A DNA stretch of 16,239 nucleotides from Bacillota bacterium (lineage in GTDB: Bacteria > Bacillota > Clostridia > Lachnospirales > Lachnospiraceae). Shown here in pieces: positions 1 to 6,827 of the stretch. A model generated the notes under the pieces. It ran no database searches. It saw nothing but the letters and a program-made list of their open reading frames with translations, and was not told the DNA's origin. Each line of letters opens with the position of its first letter. The stretch's first letter is position 1. Made by a program: the position numbers and the translations under genes. The stretch is from positions 1 through 16,239 of the forward strand of contig JAIIAN010000054.1 of assembly GCA_022717655.1 (NCBI GenBank), read 5' to 3'.

Positions 1-160
1 CGTTAGGGAGATTGACGATACTTCCTTATCAAAAGATAGAAATTTGCCGTCAATGTGGTCGTAGGACTGCCTGGCAATCAAAGTCCTTACTCAAATAGAT
101 TTACACTTGTATTCCAAAGTCTGAAAATGATGTACGATTGCAAGCTAAACTTGGTAGTAA
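1..160. other. Unassigned sequence at window edge
   Basis: No gene is recognised here. One plus-strand frame runs from the window edge to a stop near position 98 and contains a CRQC pair. One minus-strand frame is also open from about 95 to the edge. Neither gives a family I can name, and both are truncated by the window. An in-frame stop at 158-160 separates this stretch from the HlyD-like frame that follows. It is probably decayed or rearranged DNA. Confidence 0.3.
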
Positions 161-571
161 GAACCCCACAGGCTTGCCTGTGGGAATAGTCAGCTTCAAG
201 AAGGCAGCGAAATTGGAAGTGTTTATCCAGAAAGAGAGTCTGGATTTTATGCTGAAATTTACGTTAAAAATTCAGACATAGGAAGAATAAAGGAAGAGCA
301 GAAAGTAAAGTTTGAAATTGCCGCTTTTCCATCCAGTGAATATGGGTATTTTAGTGGCGAAGTTGAGAGCATAGCTAAGAATATAACTGTGGATAAAAAT
401 ACTGGATCCGCATATTATATCGTAAAAGTAAAATGCCAGAAGATAAATCTTGTCAGTAAGGATGGTGATACAGCTATCATTAAGAATGGAATGGCCTGCA
501 TAGGAAAGATTGTGATCGGTGAAGAGACAGTAATGCAGTATCTTCTTGAGAAGATTAATTTGTTGGATTAG
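161..571 (+). pseudogene. HlyD-type membrane fusion protein, C-terminal remnant
   Basis: A single frame is open from 161 to the TAG at 569-571. From about 191 it reads like the C-terminal part of a HlyD-family membrane fusion (periplasmic adaptor-like) protein of peptide or bacteriocin exporters. It has an EGSEIGSVYPE stretch, then a DIGRIKEEQKVKFEI stretch, then a YGYFSGEVESIAKN stretch, which match the usual order 'G..v...iPe / diG.ik.Gq.vk / yG.l.G.V..Is'. Family members are roughly 400-500 residues, but only about 125 codons remain. The upstream frame is closed by a stop at 158-160 with no start codon or ribosome binding site. The only internal start (GTG at 389) is mid-domain. No cognate ABC transporter is present. 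The family call rests on motif memory, not a search. Confidence 0.6.
165..184. repeat. Perfect 9-bp inverted repeat, 2-nt loop
   Basis: CCCACAGGC (165-173) and GCCTGTGGG (176-184) are exact reverse complements separated by TT. There is no T-tract after it, so it does not look like a Rho-independent terminator. It lies where recognisable HlyD-like coding sequence begins, so it may mark a rearrangement or insertion junction (inference). Confidence 0.6.
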
Positions 572-701
572 AAACATTGCATGCACAGACAAGAAAACCT
601 CTGGCTGCGTTGGTACGTCATCCTGCAAAACGTCCTGTGTATTTCTTGAAAAAGAGATGCATAAGGCGTTTTTGTTTTTCTTAAATCAAAATTAGCAACT
701 C

Positions 702-730
702 TTGACTTTTAAGCTTAAAATGCTTACAAT
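702..730 (+). promoter_or_regulatory. Sigma-A promoter for the marR operon
   Basis: The -35 box TTGACT (702-707) and -10 box TACAAT (725-730) are separated by exactly 17 bp. The first gene starts about 50 bp downstream. The spacer is filled by a perfect palindrome (707-720), suggesting that a repressor binding there would block RNA polymerase. Confidence 0.75.
707..720. promoter_or_regulatory. Candidate MarR operator (14-bp palindrome)
   Basis: TTTTAAGCTTAAAA is a perfect palindrome lying between the -35 and -10 boxes of the marR promoter. MarR dimers usually bind AT-rich palindromes in their own promoters, so autoregulation is the natural reading. Binding is inferred from position and symmetry only. 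Confidence 0.5.
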
Positions 731-780
731 TCTAATTATTTGAATTATAAGTATTTAAAGCTAAAAGGGGAGGGATGGTT

Positions 781-1239
781 ATGGATGATTCATTACATTA
801 TCTGATTATGGCAAATCAGATGCTTGTCCAGCGTGGTCTATTAGAGCGGTTAAAGGAAACCGGACTTACAATTGGTCAGCCAAAGGTGCTGGATTATTTA
901 AAGGACCATGATGGAAGTAATCAGAAAGAAATTGCCAAAGCCTGTTTTTTAGAGGCGGGTTCTTTGACTTCGATTTTAAATCGGATGGAAGAAAAAGGAC
1001 TGGTTGAAAGACGAATGTTAAATGGAAACCGGCGCAGTTTTCATGTGTTTCTGACAGAAAGCGGAAAGAAAAATCAGAAGCTGGTGGAAGAAATGTTTTT
1101 AGAGATTGAAAAAGATGCACTGGATGGAATTTCGTCGGAAGAATTTGAAGCTTTTATGGCAGTGTATCAGAAGATTTATGAAAATCTTTTACAGGCAGAA
1201 CGAAAGACAGAGAAAGAAGGAAAAATGAAAAATGAATAA
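781..1239 (+). CDS. MarR-family transcriptional regulator
   Basis: This encodes a small winged-helix regulator of about 152 residues, the normal MarR length. The winged HTH lies at roughly residues 28-95: a helix pair around 'QPKVLDYLKDHDGSNQKEIAKAC', a recognition helix in 'EAGSLTSILNRMEEKGLVER', and a wing in 'RRMLNGNRRSFHVFLTESG'. Long N- and C-terminal helices would form the dimer interface. Two in-frame ATGs exist, at 775 and 781. The Shine-Dalgarno AGGGGAGGG at 766-774 abuts the first and sits 6 nt before the second, so 781 is preferred. The stop overlaps the next gene by 8 bp, implying translational coupling. The regulator probably controls itself and the downstream membrane/kinase fusion; its ligand is unknown. 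Confidence 0.9.
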   Translation: MDDSLHYLIMANQMLVQRGLLERLKETGLTIGQPKVLDYLKDHDGSNQKEIAKACFLEAGSLTSILNRMEEKGLVERRMLNGNRRSFHVFLTESGKKNQKLVEEMFLEIEKDALDGISSEEFEAFMAVYQKIYENLLQAERKTEKEGKMKNE

Positions 1240-2512
1240 ATTAAAGCGATATCTTTTATTTTTAGTGGGATTGTTTGTAAATGCGCTGGGAGTCAGCCTT
1301 GTCACAAAGGCAAACTTAGGAACTTCTCCGATTTCATCGATTCCTTATGTACTGAGTTTGAATTTCCCATTCACTCTGGGTAATTTTACAATCTTCTTTA
1401 GTATTTTTTTGATTGTACTGCAGATTTTAATTTTAAGAAAGAATTTTAAATTAGAAAATATTTTGCAGATACCAGTTTCAGTTGCATTTGGATATTTTAT
1501 TGACTTGACGATGTATCTGTTTTTCTGGGTGGACCCGCAGAATTATCTGATAAAAATTGTGGCGCTGTTGATTGGATGTGCAGTGTTGGGATTTGGTGTT
1601 TATTTAGAGGTGGTTGCAGATGTGGTAATGCTGCCAGGAGAATCTTTTGTCCGTGCAATTGTGCAGACCTGGAACACAAATTTTGGAACAACAAAGATTA
1701 TCTTTGATACTTCCATGGCGGTGATTGCGGCTGTATTATCCTTTGTTTTTGCTGGAAAATTAAACGGAGTCAGAGAAGGTACGATTATTGCAGCACTTTT
1801 AGTTGGATTTATTGCAAGACTGCTTGGAAAAAAACTGGAATTTATCAAACCGTTCTTATTCCCAGAGGAATATAGAAATCAGAAAGAAATTGAAGAAGAG
1901 AATGAGACAGAAACAGAGCAGAAATCTAAGAATGTAATTGTAATTGGCAGACAGTACGGAAGTGGCGGACACGAAATTGGAAAACAGCTTGCCAAAAAAT
2001 TTGGATTTGATTTTTATGACAGGGAAATTATTAAGATGACCGCCGGAACAACCGGATATACAACCGATTTTATCAAGAAAAATGAAGAGTCTATGACAAA
2101 CAGCTTGTTGTATGATTTAGTCAATCAGGTATACCTGTATGGAAATGCAGAAGAGGAAGCTCCAAAGGATAAGATTTTTGAGGCAGAATCGAAAGTAATA
2201 AAAGAACTTGCGAAAAAAGGAAACGGTGTCATTGTGGGCAGATGTTCCGATTATGTTTTGAAAAATAATGAGAACTGCCTGAAAGTATTTTTTACGGCAC
2301 CGATGGAATCTCGAATCAAGCGAGTGATGAAAAGAAGTAAGGTAGAACAAAAAGAAGCAGAACAGAAAATCCGCAAAGAAGATAAACATCGTGCGGATAA
2401 TTACCGGTATTATACAGGAAGAATGTGGGGGTCTGCTGCAAGTTTTGATATTACGCTGAATACAGATTTTGGTGTGGATTACATAGAAGAGTGTATTAAG
2501 AAAGCGATGTAA
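1232..2512 (+). CDS. YczE-type membrane domain fused to cytidylate-kinase-like domain
   Basis: This 426-residue protein has two parts. Residues 1-205 form a multi-pass membrane domain resembling the YczE/YyaS/YitT-like family, with 'NALGVSLVTKANLGTSP' near the start and 'VADVVMLPGESFV' around 128-140; its function is unknown. A charged, Glu-rich linker spans about 211-234. Residues 235-426 form a cytidylate-kinase-like P-loop domain beginning VIVIGRQYGSGGHEIG (235-250). As usual in that subfamily, the P-loop lacks the classical GKT/GKS lysine arrangement. Later parts include IVGRCSDYVL, MESRIKRVMKRS and a DNYRYYTGRMWG stretch. The kinase-like domain would be cytosolic. Substrate and reaction are not established for this subfamily, so CMP phosphorylation should not be assumed. 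Translation is coupled to marR by the 8-bp overlap. Confidence 0.85.
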   Translation: MNKLKRYLLFLVGLFVNALGVSLVTKANLGTSPISSIPYVLSLNFPFTLGNFTIFFSIFLIVLQILILRKNFKLENILQIPVSVAFGYFIDLTMYLFFWVDPQNYLIKIVALLIGCAVLGFGVYLEVVADVVMLPGESFVRAIVQTWNTNFGTTKIIFDTSMAVIAAVLSFVFAGKLNGVREGTIIAALLVGFIARLLGKKLEFIKPFLFPEEYRNQKEIEEENETETEQKSKNVIVIGRQYGSGGHEIGKQLAKKFGFDFYDREIIKMTAGTTGYTTDFIKKNEESMTNSLLYDLVNQVYLYGNAEEEAPKDKIFEAESKVIKELAKKGNGVIVGRCSDYVLKNNENCLKVFFTAPMESRIKRVMKRSKVEQKEAEQKIRKEDKHRADNYRYYTGRMWGSAASFDITLNTDFGVDYIEECIKKAM

Positions 2513-2529
2513 ATCAAGGTAGAAAAGCA

Positions 2530-2558
2530 GTGATTTTATCTGGAAGTCTTGGTATAAT
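2530..2558 (+). promoter_or_regulatory. Extended -10 promoter for the ATPase gene
   Basis: TATAAT at 2553-2558 is preceded by TGG, giving an extended -10 (TGnTATAAT). A weak -35 (GTGATT, 2530-2535) lies 17 bp upstream. It sits in the short gap before the ATPase gene, suggesting independent transcription. A 7-bp inverted repeat, GTTTCCG/CGGAAAC (2569-2575 and 2599-2605), lies in the presumed leader. Confidence 0.5.
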
Positions 2559-2652
2559 CAACTTATGAGTTTCCGGATAAAAAATAAAGATGTACGCTCG
2601 GAAACATATCAAAGGCTTCGAGAGTCTATCAAAAAGATTGGGAGGAATCAGT

Positions 2653-4236
2653 ATGCCAAAACGCTTCTGTATTACAGGAACTTGTATTCCAGAAAAAAAT
2701 TACATGGTAGATATCAGTGGACGATTAGATAAAATTATACAGAACTATATTGAAAACGGTCAGTATTTCACAATCAATCGAGCAAGACAATACGGGAAAA
2801 CAACAACTTTGTATTTGCTTGAACGTCGTTTAAGAGAAAACTATCTGGTATTAAGTTTGAGTTTTGAAGCTGCTGACGAATATTTTCAATCGCTTGGAAG
2901 CCTTGCAGAAGGCTTGGTAATGGATATTGGAGAGTGTTTAAGAGAACAGAATGTGTCAGAGATGATTCTTCAAGAATGGAATCAGCCATTATCAGAAAAA
3001 TTCCCGATGCGTTCTTTAGGTACAAAAATAAGTTTTCTATGTAAAAACAGTCCTAAAAAAGTGATTCTTATGGTGGATGAGGTTGACAAAAGTTCAGATA
3101 ATCAGATTTTCTTATCTTTTTTAGGGCTTCTTAGAGAAAAATATTTAAGATGGCAACAGGGAAAAGATGAGACATTTCAATCAGTAATTCTGGCAGGAGT
3201 CTATGATGTTAAGACATTAAAATTAAAAATACATCCACAGGAAGAATCAAAATATAACAGTCCGTGGAATATTGCAGTAGATTTTCAGATTGATATGAGT
3301 TTTGGAATACAAGATATAGAAGGCATGCTAAAGGAATATGAACAAGAGTATCGGGCTGGCATAAAGATTCCTGAAACATCACAGTTACTATATGATTATA
3401 CAGCAGGATATCCTTATCTTGTATCAAAAATCTGCCAATTGGTAGATGAAAGGATAACAGGTACAAAAGACTTTCCACAAAAGGCAGATGCATGGACAAA
3501 AGAGGGAATTTTATCAGCAATAAAACTATTGTTAAGAGAACCAAATACGTTATTTGATGATATGACAAAGAAACTGCTAGATTATCCGCAGTTAAAGGAA
3601 ATGCTTCAAAATATTCTTTTTTCAGGAATTGATTTTCCATTTAAAAGAGAAATGCCATTAATTGATTTAGGTGTAACATTTGGATTTTTGAAAGACAGAG
3701 ATGGAATTGTGGCAGTGTCAAATCGAATTTTTGAAATGCAACTGTATGATATGTTCTTGGCAGAGATGGCAGTGAATAATAGATTGTATATGAAAACTGC
3801 ATCGAATCGAAATCAATTTATTATTTCAGATATGCTTCAAATGGATTTGGTGATGAAAAGGTTCTATGAGTATTATGAAGAAATATATGCAGATAATGAC
3901 CAGAAATTTATAGAAGAAAATGGAAGAAAGTTATTTCTACTGTATTTAAAACCGATTATTAATGGAACAGGAAATTATTACATTGAAGCAAGAACAAGAG
4001 ATAACAGACGTACAGATATTATTGTGGATTATAAAGGAAAACGATTTATTATAGAACTTAAAATATGGCATGGAAACGAATATCATGCTCGTGGACAAGA
4101 GCAGATATTTGAATATCTTGAATATTACAAAGAACAGAAAGGCTATCTGCTTAGTTTTAACTTTAATAAGAACAAAAAGACTGGTATTTCAGAGTTAGAA
4201 TTTAAGGGAAAGACGATAGTGGAAGTGGTAGTGTAG
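2653..4236 (+). CDS. AAA-like ATPase with C-terminal PD-(D/E)XK nuclease-type domain
   Basis: This 527-residue protein belongs to the AAA-ATPase-like / PDDEXK family abundant in gut anaerobes. The N-terminus carries the typical 'FCITGTCIPEKNYMVDIS' opening. A Walker A-like NRARQYGKTTT lies around residues 42-52 and a Walker B VILMVDEVD at 137-145. The C-terminus holds a PD-(D/E)XK-like core: D455 in RRTDIIVDY, then E468 and K470 in IIELKIW, followed by a GQEQIFEYLEYY helix. The role of the family is unknown; defence or mobile-element maintenance has been speculated. The frame extends upstream to an ATG at 2590. The ATG at 2653 is preferred because GGGAGG (about 2640-2645) lies 7 nt before it and family members begin here. 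The gene is monocistronic and convergent with the next operon. Confidence 0.8.
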   Translation: MPKRFCITGTCIPEKNYMVDISGRLDKIIQNYIENGQYFTINRARQYGKTTTLYLLERRLRENYLVLSLSFEAADEYFQSLGSLAEGLVMDIGECLREQNVSEMILQEWNQPLSEKFPMRSLGTKISFLCKNSPKKVILMVDEVDKSSDNQIFLSFLGLLREKYLRWQQGKDETFQSVILAGVYDVKTLKLKIHPQEESKYNSPWNIAVDFQIDMSFGIQDIEGMLKEYEQEYRAGIKIPETSQLLYDYTAGYPYLVSKICQLVDERITGTKDFPQKADAWTKEGILSAIKLLLREPNTLFDDMTKKLLDYPQLKEMLQNILFSGIDFPFKREMPLIDLGVTFGFLKDRDGIVAVSNRIFEMQLYDMFLAEMAVNNRLYMKTASNRNQFIISDMLQMDLVMKRFYEYYEEIYADNDQKFIEENGRKLFLLYLKPIINGTGNYYIEARTRDNRRTDIIVDYKGKRFIIELKIWHGNEYHARGQEQIFEYLEYYKEQKGYLLSFNFNKNKKTGISELEFKGKTIVEVVV

Positions 4237-4240
4237 AAAG

Positions 4241-4281
4241 AAAAAAGAAACAGCTTCGGAATTAAGTTTCCGGAGCTGTTT
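4241..4281 (-). terminator. Rho-independent terminator for the lacI-yesL operon
   Basis: AAACAGCTTCGGAA (4248-4261) pairs with TTCCGGAGCTGTTT (4268-4281), with one mismatch. On the minus strand the hairpin is followed by a T-rich run (complement of the A-rich 4236-4247). It overlaps the last codons of the minus-strand gene. On the plus strand the following bases are not T-rich, so termination of the ATPase gene here would be weaker. Confidence 0.7.
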
Positions 4282-4825
4282 GTTCTATAAAGTCAAGATA
4301 TTTCAGACATTCCTCCTTATGTGGAGAATTTTTGATGATTCCAATATAGATATCTCCATCAAACTCTGCATTTTTTAAAATTGGAACATCCGAAACGTTT
4401 TTACTGTCAGAGAGATATCCCTTTTTATCTAATTGTTCCAGTGCTTCCTGATTCATAAATACGAGGTCTAATTTTTTCGCATCGATTGCAGCAAGAAGCC
4501 TGGTGCTTGATGCATAAGCGTATTCTAAGTTTTCCGAGTCTGGATTCTCCTGTATCAGTAAATTGTCATAAGTACAGATTTCATTTTTCTTTGCAGATAA
4601 ATGTTCAGAGTCTAAAAAATCACTGGTCAAATGCTGAGAGAGAGATTCGCTCATATTAATATTAATAAATGCAATCGAGAGAACAGTTGTTTTTTTTACA
4701 AGTTGTCCGTGGATATTATAAACAAGAATATAAAGCACGATGCAAATAATAATAAAAGGCAGTTTATAATAATCCCAAAGATATTGAAGTTTTGCCTTTC
4801 CGTGAAGTTGTTTTAATGCTTTCAT
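4262..4825 (-). CDS. Small membrane-anchored protein of unknown function
   Basis: This 187-residue protein has a short basic N-terminus, one hydrophobic segment at about residues 22-42 (LPFIIICIVLYILVYNI) and an extracytoplasmic portion of about 145 residues. I do not recognise a named family. The C-terminal half (LDLVFMNQEALEQLDKKGYL, then YIGIIKNSPHKEECLKYLDF) resembles the closing part of sugar ABC binding proteins. It could be a miniature anchored binding-protein-like domain, but that is weak inference. Its ATG overlaps the upstream yesL stop (ATGA, 4 bp), so the two are translationally coupled. Position in a LacI/YesL operon beside a sugar ABC locus suggests a role in sensing or modulating that importer. 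Confidence 0.7.
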   Translation of the reverse strand: MKALKQLHGKAKLQYLWDYYKLPFIIICIVLYILVYNIHGQLVKKTTVLSIAFININMSESLSQHLTSDFLDSEHLSAKKNEICTYDNLLIQENPDSENLEYAYASSTRLLAAIDAKKLDLVFMNQEALEQLDKKGYLSDSKNVSDVPILKNAEFDGDIYIGIIKNSPHKEECLKYLDFIEQTAPET

Positions 4826-5448
4826 AGAACATCATCCTTATTATTTTCAAGTCGTTCCAGAATCGGAAGAATCAGCCAGGAGCAGATAAGTGCTCCGAGT
4901 CCTTGTCCAAAAACAATAAATGGTGTGAAAATATTGATTATAACATAGTAAATAACAAAATAAACAACTGCCATCAAAATAGAACAGAACAGATAACGCA
5001 GTCCCATGACAAGTGCATTTTTAAAAGTTGCAGGAATTGTATTTTCAAATCGTGCAAATAATGGAAAAACATTCAGTAAAACGATAAGGTATACAACTCC
5101 GGCACAGATGAGCACTGCACCGCATAAAGTCCAGAATACATTTTCCAGACGAATATGATAAAGCACATAGCCGTCAATTCCAAATAGGATGCCAAGCCCC
5201 AAAAGAGGGAGCCAGATCAGTGTGGCTTTTTTGAAATTAGAACGAAATGCAGTAAAGAACTGCTTTGTAATATTGCCTTCTTCATTGCGTACGAGTTTGA
5301 ATGAAACATAATAAAGGGCAGTTGTCGAGGCACCGATTGTAAAAACAGGAATACAACATAAAAACCAAAGGATATTGAGCCATGCAGCACAAAAAATTTT
5401 GTTTAAAAGCTGGATGAAACGATTATCAATTGAAAAAATCTGATTCAT
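4822..5448 (-). CDS. yesL: YesL-family (DUF624) membrane protein
   Basis: This 208-residue polytopic membrane protein matches the YesL/DUF624 family: N-terminal 'FIQLLNKIFCAAWLNILWFLCCIPVFTIGAS', a cytosolic loop 'LVRNEEGNITKQFFTAFRSNFKK', then about four more hydrophobic segments. YesL proteins are regularly found beside LplA/LplB/YtcP-type sugar ABC transporters in Firmicutes, but their biochemical role is not known. The open frame continues upstream into the regulator. The ATG at 5446-5448 is chosen because AAGGAG (complement of 5455-5460) lies 6 nt before it. That site overlaps the stop of the LacI gene, so expression is operonic. The stop overlaps the next start by 4 bp. Confidence 0.85.
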   Translation of the reverse strand: MNQIFSIDNRFIQLLNKIFCAAWLNILWFLCCIPVFTIGASTTALYYVSFKLVRNEEGNITKQFFTAFRSNFKKATLIWLPLLGLGILFGIDGYVLYHIRLENVFWTLCGAVLICAGVVYLIVLLNVFPLFARFENTIPATFKNALVMGLRYLFCSILMAVVYFVIYYVIINIFTPFIVFGQGLGALICSWLILPILERLENNKDDVL

Positions 5449-5459
5449 AATATTCTCCT

Positions 5460-6527
5460 TTACTTGGTTGGAGCAATGTTTACGGATTCTCGGTATACAA
5501 TGTTTGTTTCGGTATAAACGGTTCGATAATTTAAAGTCGGATCTTTTATTCTGGAGAGCAATAAATCTATTGCACAAACTCCAAGAATTTCATTGTGAAT
5601 GTGGATACTGGTAAGCGGTGGAGTGATAAGTTTAGCAGCAGGAGAATCGTCAAAGCCACATAGACAAATATCCTCCGGAACTTGAATATTTAATTGTCTT
5701 AATATTTGCATCAGATCAAAAGCAATAAAATCATTTGCACAGACAAAAACATCAGGAAGTTCTTTTAAATTTTGAATATAGTTAAAAAGATAAGTTTTAT
5801 AATCTGTGAGTGTGTCTTTTGGGGCGTCTATAATAAAAAACTCTTCATTAATTGGAAGCGAATTTATATAGAGTGCATTACGGGTAGCCATGCAGCGTTC
5901 AAAAAAAGATTGGCAATGCAACTGCTCGCCGATAAATCCGATATTTGTTTTGCCACATTTTTTCATTTCACGAACGAAGCCAAAAATTTCATCCTGGTTA
6001 TTCATAAGTAAACGATCAGCAGGAAGAGGTTTTCCCATAAGTACCGGATGGTCTACAAATAAAACCGGAATATCCAGATTGCAAATCATTTTTGCGTAGT
6101 CATAGTTAAAAGTTTCAATACAGATAATGCCACAGACATTCTCAGGATGAAACGAATTGGGAAGCTGGTAGTTGGCTTGTTCTTCATTGCTTACGCGGTG
6201 CATCGTAATGATATAGCCAAGTTGAGTGGTTTCTCTTTGAATCTTATCTAACATTGTAGAAGAAAAATGAAAATTATCGAGCGGAGCGCAGGTTAGGATT
6301 GCAATTTCACCATGAGGCTTTTGTGGAGTTGCTTCTTGTGAGGCAAACTTAAGTTGTTCCGGGTTCATATAGGTAAATTGTTTATAGCCCATTTCTACCG
6401 TTTTTTGTAACACTTTTTCTCTGGTTGAATCAGATAAGACTCCTGTGTTGTTGATGGCTTTTGAGACGGTATTTCTTGATAGTCCAAGAGCATCAGCGAT
6501 ATCTTGTATCGTCACACGTTTTGACAT
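5460..6527 (-). CDS. LacI-family transcriptional regulator of the fructoside locus
   Basis: This 355-residue LacI/GalR regulator has the N-terminal HTH and hinge at residues 1-60 (VTIQDIADALGLSRNTVSKAIN, then STREKVLQKTVEMGYK) and a periplasmic-binding-protein-like effector domain at about 70-350, including ICLCGFDDSPAAKLITPPLTS near the C-terminus. A good AAGGAG site precedes the ATG. It is divergent from the sugar ABC operon and heads its own operon with yesL and a small anchored protein. It most likely represses both operons, with a fructoside or derivative as inducer. The effector is inferred from the linked GH32 and fructokinase, not from the sequence of the binding pocket. Confidence 0.9.
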   Translation of the reverse strand: MSKRVTIQDIADALGLSRNTVSKAINNTGVLSDSTREKVLQKTVEMGYKQFTYMNPEQLKFASQEATPQKPHGEIAILTCAPLDNFHFSSTMLDKIQRETTQLGYIITMHRVSNEEQANYQLPNSFHPENVCGIICIETFNYDYAKMICNLDIPVLFVDHPVLMGKPLPADRLLMNNQDEIFGFVREMKKCGKTNIGFIGEQLHCQSFFERCMATRNALYINSLPINEEFFIIDAPKDTLTDYKTYLFNYIQNLKELPDVFVCANDFIAFDLMQILRQLNIQVPEDICLCGFDDSPAAKLITPPLTSIHIHNEILGVCAIDLLLSRIKDPTLNYRTVYTETNIVYRESVNIAPTK

Positions 6528-6568
6528 AATAAAATCTCCTTTTCAGTTCTAAAACAATAATTGGACTG

Positions 6569-6580
6569 TTACAAATGTAA
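6569..6580. promoter_or_regulatory. Candidate operator in the lacI 5' untranslated region
   Basis: TTACAAATGTAA has perfect 5-bp arms (TTACA/TGTAA) around AA. It lies downstream of the lacI transcription start. A 14-bp stretch, CAAATGTAAAATAA, occurs at 6572-6585 and again exactly at 6624-6637. Confidence 0.35.
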
Positions 6581-6597
6581 AATAATTATATGAGCTT

Positions 6598-6626
6598 ATT
6601 ATAGAATAAATTTGCAAATGTGTCAA
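6598..6626 (-). promoter_or_regulatory. Sigma-A promoter for lacI-yesL
   Basis: Read on the minus strand, TTGACA (complement of 6621-6626) and TATAAT (complement of 6598-6603) are both perfect consensus and separated by 17 bp. The lacI start codon is about 70 bp downstream. The spacer contains the palindrome ATTTGCAAAT (6610-6619), consistent with autorepression. Confidence 0.85.
6610..6619. promoter_or_regulatory. Candidate LacI operator in the lacI promoter spacer
   Basis: ATTTGCAAAT is a perfect 10-bp palindrome with a GC centre, lying between the -35 and -10 of the lacI promoter. It contains the CAAATG core repeated elsewhere in this intergenic region when read with the following base. 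Assignment to this LacI protein is inference. Confidence 0.4.
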
Positions 6627-6735
6627 ATGTAAAATAAATAGTAAAAATAAACAAAAAAACAGGAAAAAACGAGGTAAAAACAGCATATAGCATCGTGAAA
6701 TTCTTACAAAAGTGTGCGTATGTAACAATAGATAG

Positions 6736-6764
6736 TTGACATTTGAGTATAAAATTGATATTAT
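6736..6764 (+). promoter_or_regulatory. Sigma-A promoter for the fructoside ABC operon
   Basis: TTGACA (6736-6741) and TATTAT (6759-6764) are spaced by 17 bp, an almost perfect promoter about 65 bp before the first permease gene. CATTTG (6740-6745), the reverse of the recurring CAAATG core, overlaps the -35 box. A promoter this strong would need active repression to be sugar-regulated. Confidence 0.85.
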
Positions 6765-6777
6765 GATGGCATAAGCA

Positions 6778-6792
6778 AAACATGTTATGTTT
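6778..6792. promoter_or_regulatory. Candidate operator just downstream of the ABC promoter
   Basis: AAACAT and ATGTTT (6778-6783, 6787-6792) are perfect 6-bp inverted arms around GTT, placed just after the expected transcription start. They are followed by ACAAATG at 6793-6799. The location suits a LacI-type roadblock operator. Confidence 0.4.
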
Positions 6793-6827
6793 ACAAATGC
6801 ACACATTCTGTAGAAGGAGGAAAGAAA

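Noticed and set aside
272..628. Minus-strand open frame of 118 codons
   Set aside because: It is antisense to the HlyD-like frame, has an unnatural hydrophobic composition and no family resemblance. The plus-strand frame carries recognisable motifs.
1232..2512. Calling the C-terminal domain a true CMP kinase (cmk)
   Set aside because: The P-loop and overall sequence match the cytidylate-kinase-like subfamily rather than Cmk, and it is attached to a membrane domain. The substrate is unproven.
3209..3640. Minus-strand frame of 143 codons within the ATPase gene
   Set aside because: It is an antisense shadow with no domain resemblance. The opposite strand encodes a continuous family protein.
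6528..6827. Catabolite-repression (cre) site in the lacI/ABC intergenic region
   Set aside because: I looked for a TGWAANCGNTNWCA-like 14-mer near the promoters and saw no convincing match. The palindromes present lack the central CG.
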